Assembly (NCBI GenBank): GCA_964486135.1 | Contig: CAZAKT010000001.1 | Location: 22,765 to 86,764 of the forward strand | Length of the DNA: 64,000 bases | Origin: UBA4923 sp964486135 | Lineage (GTDB): Bacteria > Bacillota > Clostridia > Saccharofermentanales > DTU023 | Reading direction: 5' to 3' | Part shown: positions 59,851 to 64,000 of the stretch, piece after piece | How positions within the stretch are numbered: the first letter of the stretch is position 1 | Layout: every line of letters starts with the position of its first letter | The notes under the pieces: generated by a model | Database searches by the model: none | Told to the model about the DNA's origin: nothing | The model's input: only the letters and a program-made list of their open reading frames with translations | Translations under genes and position numbers: made by a program

Positions 59851-59879
59851 TTGCAAGCAGGGCAGGGCCTCTCTATAAT
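59851..59879 (+). promoter_or_regulatory. Promoter of sepF-coaW
   Basis: TTGCAA (59851-59856), 17-bp spacer, TATAAT (59874-59879). The start site falls near 59886, giving a leader of about 78 nt. Confidence 0.85.
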
Positions 59880-59963
59880 AGTGTGACAAATGCCTTCCTG
59901 TCCCGGGCTATAGGGGATGACCCTTGTATTATATTCGGTCGGCAGGATGCGGGGAGAAGGGGT

Positions 59964-60485
59964 ATGAGCAATTTTTTGAATAAGTTGTTCGGCAGGACCG
60001 ACGACGACTATGACGACTATGATGATCTTGATTCCTATGAGCTCTACGCGCAGGATGAACTACCGGCCGACAGGTTGGCAGCTCCGCGTGAGACAAGACA
60101 AAGGCGGAGCGCCGAACGGACAGTTCCCTTCCCGGGTGTCAAGCAGGGATCCGACCATACCGTGGTCCTGGTCGAAGCCTTTGATATCGACACGGCCTGG
60201 CCCGTCTGCGATCATGTCAAGCAGGGCCGGACCGTGATTTGCAATACGGAAAGACTCTCGGCCGATATCCGGATCCGCTTCCAGGATATCGTCTCCGGTT
60301 CCGCCTACGCCATCGGCGGCTTGCTCCAAGCCGTTTCGCAGTTCATTTTCGTTTTTGCCCCCGCGTCAACGCAAATCGATTTTGACGATGGCAGGCTGGC
60401 CTTCAGCTCCTTGCGGAATGCCAGTCGTGAACCCGTTATGTCGGGGCTTTCCCATGACAGAGATGTTTCCAACTATGTCCGCTAG
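59964..60485 (+). CDS. sepF: Cell division protein SepF
   Basis: Membrane-binding partner of FtsZ that tethers and aligns the Z ring. MSNFLNKLFG forms the N-terminal amphipathic helix, then an acidic linker (DDDYDDYDDLDSYELY), and the SepF fold from about residue 75 (TVVLVEAFDIDTAWPVCDHV, RFQDIVSGSAYAIGG). ATG 59964 with GGGGAGAAGGGG upstream; the frame runs back to 59883 through the promoter's start site. 173 aa. Its end overlaps coaW by 32 bp. Confidence 0.95.
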   Translation: MSNFLNKLFGRTDDDYDDYDDLDSYELYAQDELPADRLAAPRETRQRRSAERTVPFPGVKQGSDHTVVLVEAFDIDTAWPVCDHVKQGRTVICNTERLSADIRIRFQDIVSGSAYAIGGLLQAVSQFIFVFAPASTQIDFDDGRLAFSSLRNASREPVMSGLSHDRDVSNYVR

Positions 60486-61329
60486 TCTGCAAGGCAGGCT
60501 TTCCAGACACGAGGGTGTCCTGATTGGTCTTGATGTTGGGGGCAGCATCACCAAGATCGTCGGCTTTCGTGATGGACGTTTACTCCGTGAAACACAGGTC
60601 CAGACGGATGATCCCATCGCTTCCGCTTATGGGGCCCTGGGAAAATTCCTGATCATCAATGATCTTAAGCTGGACCAGGTCGGCTCAATCCACGCGACGG
60701 GTGTCGGGGCATCCTACCTTGACGGCTACCTGCTCGAATGCAGGACCATCATCGTTCCTGAGTTCGACGCGGTTGGGATCGGCGGGCTTTACACAGCCGG
60801 CCTTGACCGGGCCATCGTTGTCAGTATGGGGACCGGGACATCCATGGTCTATGCCCAGGGGGAGGAGATCCGCCATATCATCGGCTCAGGTGTCGGAGGT
60901 GGTACCCTGCTTGGCCTGGCCGGTGTCATTTTGAATATCCGGGATTTTGAAAGTATTGGCGAAAAGGCGGATCGCGGGGATCTGAACCATATTGACCTGA
61001 CTGTTGGTGACATCTCCCGCTACGAGATTCCAGGCCTGTCCGCAGATACAACGGCCTCAAATTTCGGGAAAATCGGCGACAGGGCGACCCACGACGACCT
61101 GGCTCTCGGTATTGTCAACCTGGTTTTCCAATCGGTCGGTACGAACGCCGTTCTTGCGGCCCGTATGGAAAAGGTAGACAAGATTGTCTTTACGGGCAAT
61201 TTGTTGAGGGTGGACAAGGGGCGGGAGGTGCTTGATGGTTTTGCCGAGTTGTATTCCATTGACATGATTGTCCCGGAACATGCGGAGTACGCGACGGCCA
61301 TCGGCGCCTCCCTCTATGATTGTTGCTGA
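60454..61329 (+). CDS. coaW: Type II pantothenate kinase
   Basis: Phosphorylates pantothenate, the first CoA step. The ASKHA-type nucleotide loop IGLDVGGSITKIVGF, IVVSMGTGTSMVYA and GSGVGGGTLLGLAGVIL match CoaW of staphylococci and eukaryotic PanK. 291 aa from ATG 60454; ATG 60463 and 60475 are alternatives. It lies after sepF where ylmG is more usual. Confidence 0.9.
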   Translation: MTEMFPTMSASLQGRLSRHEGVLIGLDVGGSITKIVGFRDGRLLRETQVQTDDPIASAYGALGKFLIINDLKLDQVGSIHATGVGASYLDGYLLECRTIIVPEFDAVGIGGLYTAGLDRAIVVSMGTGTSMVYAQGEEIRHIIGSGVGGGTLLGLAGVILNIRDFESIGEKADRGDLNHIDLTVGDISRYEIPGLSADTTASNFGKIGDRATHDDLALGIVNLVFQSVGTNAVLAARMEKVDKIVFTGNLLRVDKGREVLDGFAELYSIDMIVPEHAEYATAIGASLYDCC

Positions 61330-61330
61330 T

Positions 61331-61367
61331 AAAAAGAAGGCCGCCTGTCCCTTGGACGAGCGGCCTT
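61331..61367. terminator. Terminator shared by convergent coaW and nfnBA
   Basis: Stem AAGGCCGC/GCGGCCTT with an inner GTCC/GGAC pairing. On the minus strand it ends in CTTCTTTTTATC, so it mainly ends nfnAB; on the plus side there is no U-run. Confidence 0.8.
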
Positions 61368-61387
61368 GATCCCATTGACTTTCCAGC

Positions 61388-62800
61388 TTATCCGGACTTA
61401 CTCTTGATATATTGATCTATGGAGGCTGCTGCCTTCTTTCCCGCTCCCATAGCCTGAATGACGGTCGCCGCCCCCGTGACGGCATCACCGCCAGCCCATA
61501 CAGCCTCCTTGGAGCTGGCCAGTGTCTCTTCGTCGACGGCCAGACCGCCCCAGGGCTTGCAGACAAGGTCGGGGGTGCTTTCGCGAAGCAGGGGGTTGGG
61601 GGACTGCCCGATGGCGATGATAACCGTGTCAAGGTCCAGTGAGAATTCGCTGCCGGGGAGGGCCACCGGCCGCCTGCGGCCAGATGCGTCCGGCTCGGCC
61701 AGTTCCATCCTGATACAGCGGATGCCCGTGACCCATCCCGCTTCATCGCCGTAGATCTCAACAGGATTGGCGAGCAGGATAAATTCAATGCCCTCCTCCC
61801 TGGCGTGTTGAACTTCTTCATGGCGGGCTGGCAATTCTTCTTCCGACCGGCGGTAGATGATGGATACCCGGTCGGCACCCAGTCTTTTCGATGAGCGGGC
61901 AGCGTCCATGGCAACATTGCCGCCACCGATGACAGCGACACTTTTGCCCAGATTGAGGGGGGTGGCCGATTCCGGCCACCGCCAGGCCTGCATTAAATTG
62001 ACCCGGGTCAAGAACTCATTGGCGGAATAGACCTGGTTCAGGTTTTCGCCGGGAATACCCATGAAAGAGGGAAGTCCGGCGCCTGTTCCAATGAAGACAG
62101 CGTCAAAGCCCTGGTCATCAAGCAATTCATCCAGGGTGAGGATCTTTCCGATGACCCTGTTGCACTCAATCCTGACACCGAGCTCCCGGAGTTGCTGGAT
62201 TTCAGTCTGGACCAAGGCTTTGGGCAGACGGAATTCGGGGATACCGTACATGAGGACCCCGCCGGCCAGGTGGAGGGATTCAAAGACAGTCACCCCATAA
62301 CCCAGCCTGGCCAGGTCTCCGGCGCAGGCCAGCCCCGCGGGACCAGAACCTATGACGGCCACCTTATGGCCATTGGGCGCCGGCTTTTCGGGTGGCTTCC
62401 CCTCGTTTTCAAAATGCCAGTCGGCGGCAAAGCGTTCCAGTCTGCCTATCCCGACCGGTTCATCCTTGATGCCCCTGACACAAACCAGTTCACACTGGTT
62501 TTCCTGGGGGCAGACCCGACCGCAGACGGCCGGCAGGCTGTTGGTCTCGATGATGGTCTGGTAGGCTCCCTCAAAATCGCCTTTGGCAATATGATTTATG
62601 AAATCCGGAATCTGCACATTGACGGGGCAACCACCGACACAGGGCCGATGCTTGCACTGGAGGCAGCGGGTCGCTTCCTCCATGGCCATGTCAACCGTGT
62701 AGCCGAGGGCTACCTCCTGGTAATTCCCGCTTCGGATCCGGGGGTCCTGGACGGGCATTTTTGTTTTTTCCGGTTTCATATTGGGCTTGCGGTCAGTCAT
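61388..62800 (-). CDS. nfnB: NADPH-binding subunit of electron-bifurcating transhydrogenase NfnB
   Basis: NADPH:acceptor oxidoreductase, GltD-like. An N-terminal Cys-rich domain carries two 4Fe-4S sites (RCLQCKHRPCVGGCPVN, VCGRVCPQENQCELVC), then two Rossmann folds (KVAVIGSGPAGLACAGDLA for FAD; KSVAVIGGGNVAMDAARS for NADPH). 470 aa, normal for NfnB. Co-transcribed after nfnA with an 8-bp overlap. With NfnA it couples NADH and reduced ferredoxin to NADP+ reduction in anaerobes. A stand-alone glutamate synthase small chain is the alternative, but the pairing argues for Nfn. Confidence 0.93.
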   Translation of the reverse strand: MTDRKPNMKPEKTKMPVQDPRIRSGNYQEVALGYTVDMAMEEATRCLQCKHRPCVGGCPVNVQIPDFINHIAKGDFEGAYQTIIETNSLPAVCGRVCPQENQCELVCVRGIKDEPVGIGRLERFAADWHFENEGKPPEKPAPNGHKVAVIGSGPAGLACAGDLARLGYGVTVFESLHLAGGVLMYGIPEFRLPKALVQTEIQQLRELGVRIECNRVIGKILTLDELLDDQGFDAVFIGTGAGLPSFMGIPGENLNQVYSANEFLTRVNLMQAWRWPESATPLNLGKSVAVIGGGNVAMDAARSSKRLGADRVSIIYRRSEEELPARHEEVQHAREEGIEFILLANPVEIYGDEAGWVTGIRCIRMELAEPDASGRRRPVALPGSEFSLDLDTVIIAIGQSPNPLLRESTPDLVCKPWGGLAVDEETLASSKEAVWAGGDAVTGAATVIQAMGAGKKAAASIDQYIKSKSG

Positions 62801-63659
62801 AGCAGGACGCTCCTCTTTGGCGGCAGCGATGCAGCTTCAGTTCCGTCTCGCGGTCGTAGGCCTCTTGTTCAAGATAGGCTTGGGACCGGCGGATCGATTC
62901 ATCAAAGTCAACCTGGTGGCCGTCAAAATCGGGGCCGTCAACACAGGAGAACTTGACTTCGCCACCGACTGTCAGCCGGCAGCAGCCACACATACCGGTG
63001 CCATCCACCATAAGGGTATTCATGCTGACGATGGTCTTGATGCCAAAGGTCTCCGTCAAGTTTGCCACTGCCCGCATCATGACCATGGGACCAATGGCAA
63101 GGACCAGGTCGAATTTCTCACCTGCCTTGATCAGTTCCTCCAGTACCGTGGTGACAAAGCCCTGGCGGCCGCTTGTCCCATCGTCCGTAATCAGGTGGTA
63201 GCGATGGGAAACAGCCTTCATCTCCTCTTCCAGGATGATCAGGTCACGGGTTCTGAAACCGGCGATGATCTGGACTGTCGCCCCGATCTTATGCAAATAA
63301 GCCGCCTGAGGGTAGGCAATGGCTGTTCCCAAGCCACCGCCGATCACGGCAACCTGCTTGCCGGCATAGGCATCGAGCTCGGACGGCTTGCCGAGCGGCC
63401 CGGTAAAACTGGCCAAGCTATCACCGACAGCCTTGTCGCCGAGACGGAGGGTTGATTTGCCCACTGTCTGGAAAATAATCTTGACAGATCCCCGTTCGGA
63501 ATCGGTTCCCGCAATGGTAAGCGGCACCCGTTCACCCTCCTCATCAACCCTGAAAATAATGAACTGCCCCGGGAGCGCCTTGCGCGCGATCAGTGGGGCC
63601 TCAATTTCCATCATGATGGTTTCGCTGTTAAGCTCTTCCCGCGCCAGAATTCTGTTCAT
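62793..63659 (-). CDS. nfnA: NADH-binding subunit of electron-bifurcating transhydrogenase NfnA
   Basis: Flavoprotein with a ferredoxin-reductase FAD domain (PGQFIIFRVDEEGERVPLTI), NAD site VIGGGLGTAIAYPQAAYL and a C-terminal 2Fe-2S Cys cluster (DGTGMCGCCRLTVGGEVKFS, Cys in SCVDGPDFDGHQVDF). Matches NfnA and sulfide dehydrogenase alpha chains. 288 aa. ATG 63659 behind AAGGAG. First gene of the nfnAB unit; no strong promoter is visible upstream. Confidence 0.93.
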   Translation of the reverse strand: MNRILAREELNSETIMMEIEAPLIARKALPGQFIIFRVDEEGERVPLTIAGTDSERGSVKIIFQTVGKSTLRLGDKAVGDSLASFTGPLGKPSELDAYAGKQVAVIGGGLGTAIAYPQAAYLHKIGATVQIIAGFRTRDLIILEEEMKAVSHRYHLITDDGTSGRQGFVTTVLEELIKAGEKFDLVLAIGPMVMMRAVANLTETFGIKTIVSMNTLMVDGTGMCGCCRLTVGGEVKFSCVDGPDFDGHQVDFDESIRRSQAYLEQEAYDRETELKLHRCRQRGASCYD

Positions 63660-64000
63660 GGCAGAAGCTCCTTCCCACCTCGGATTTTGACCTGTCCAAA
63701 GGCCGCCTCAAGATGACCAGGCCTATAATAATCACACAGTAGAGAATACCATATTAGGCGGGTTTGGCCCCCCTTCCGGACCGGACTCCCGGACAACCTG
63801 TGATTGGGATCGTCTGTCGTAAATAGGGGTATCAAGAAGAGGGGGTAAGCGGATAAAGCTTGGAGGAAATAGGGAGGAAAGGGCCTGAAGCTGGCCTTGC
63901 AGGCATTTCATCAGCTGAATGATATTTCCCGGAATCTGACCCCGGACAGCGGTTGACAAGGTGTAATTGGGCTGGTATTCTAGCAAGGCGCCTTTCGGAA
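63660..64000. other. Gene-free region upstream of nfnA
   Basis: No credible gene. The minus strand has only a poor -10-like TATTAT near 63723-63728 for nfnA. Several small GC-rich inverted repeats (for example around 63775-63800) are present. The plus strand ends with a strong promoter at 63953-63981. Confidence 0.5.
63953..63981 (+). promoter_or_regulatory. Strong promoter directed out of the window
   Basis: TTGACA (63953-63958), 17-bp spacer, TATTCT (63976-63981). Transcription would begin near 63988, so the gene it serves lies beyond the end. Such near-consensus elements in this window otherwise serve a tRNA and the T-box operon. Confidence 0.7.

Noticed and set aside
63732..63986. Minus-strand frame of 84 codons upstream of nfnA
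   Set aside because: No Shine-Dalgarno, Pro/Ser-rich composition, and it covers the strong plus-strand promoter at 63953; judged non-coding.
1..64000. CRISPR arrays, insertion sequences, rRNA and prophage genes
   Set aside because: I saw no regularly spaced repeats, transposase, integrase or rRNA sequence in reading the window.

Overview
The window looks like chromosomal DNA of an anaerobic, low-to-moderate-GC-phylum (Firmicutes, class Clostridia-like) bacterium with unusually GC-rich coding DNA (mid-to-high 50s % by eye). The pointers are a tryptophan T-box leader, SepF plus the YggS/YlmE protein, a GlgC/GlgD pair, MutS2, type II pantothenate kinase, PPi-type phosphofructokinase, a phosphocholine/teichoic-acid locus and the electron-bifurcating transhydrogenase NfnAB. 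No rRNA, CRISPR, phage or sporulation genes are visible, and I cannot name a genus.

Layout. 1-13.7 kb (+): ftsZ, nrdR, a two-component system, a catalytically dead HtrA-like PDZ protein, nth, recG, rsmD, coaD, a coiled-coil protein, ddl, and two unrecognised genes (a three-TM coiled-coil membrane protein and a soluble partner). 13.7-19.9 kb: a cell-surface module with a membrane sulfatase-fold enzyme, a YidC insertase domain fused to a CDP-glycerol glycerophosphotransferase (both minus), and a divergent HTH-LicC-LicA fusion for choline activation. 19.9-25.1 kb (-): a TrpXYZ-type ABC transporter and trpBA behind a complete Trp T-box leader. 25.1-25.6 kb: an AT-rich patch with antitoxin-like relics, a terminator and tRNA-Ser(CGA). 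25.6-35.6 kb: a SRAP-domain protein, MATE exporter, pyrG, guaB-type IMP dehydrogenase, greA, lysS, type-4 uracil-DNA glycosylase and uvrB. 35.7-44.3 kb: phosphohexomutase, dnaE, pgsA, mutS2. 44.3-52.2 kb: the glycogen operon glgB-glgC-glgD-glgA plus a GH13 hydrolase. 52.2-56.1 kb (-): an ABC-2 exporter operon ending in PPi-phosphofructokinase. 56.2-61.3 kb (+): tRNA-Leu(GAG), a methionine-gamma-lyase-family enzyme, an HlyD-like protein, yggS, sepF and coaW. 61.4-63.7 kb (-): nfnB-nfnA. The last 340 bp carry no gene, but a strong outward promoter.

The most notable signals are losses of catalytic residues inside otherwise intact genes. TrpA has lost both acid-base residues and its phosphate-binding loop, CTP synthase has Gly in place of the glutaminase Cys, and the HtrA-like protein has lost His and Ser of its triad. 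The second theme is domain fusion in the teichoic-acid/phosphocholine module: YidC with TagF, and HTH with LicC and LicA. TrpBA with a dead TrpA, a Trp-sensing T-box and a Trp-type transporter suggests indole/tryptophan scavenging rather than de novo synthesis. The YidC-TagF and HTH-LicC-LicA genes share a divergent promoter region and look like one surface-polymer assembly system.
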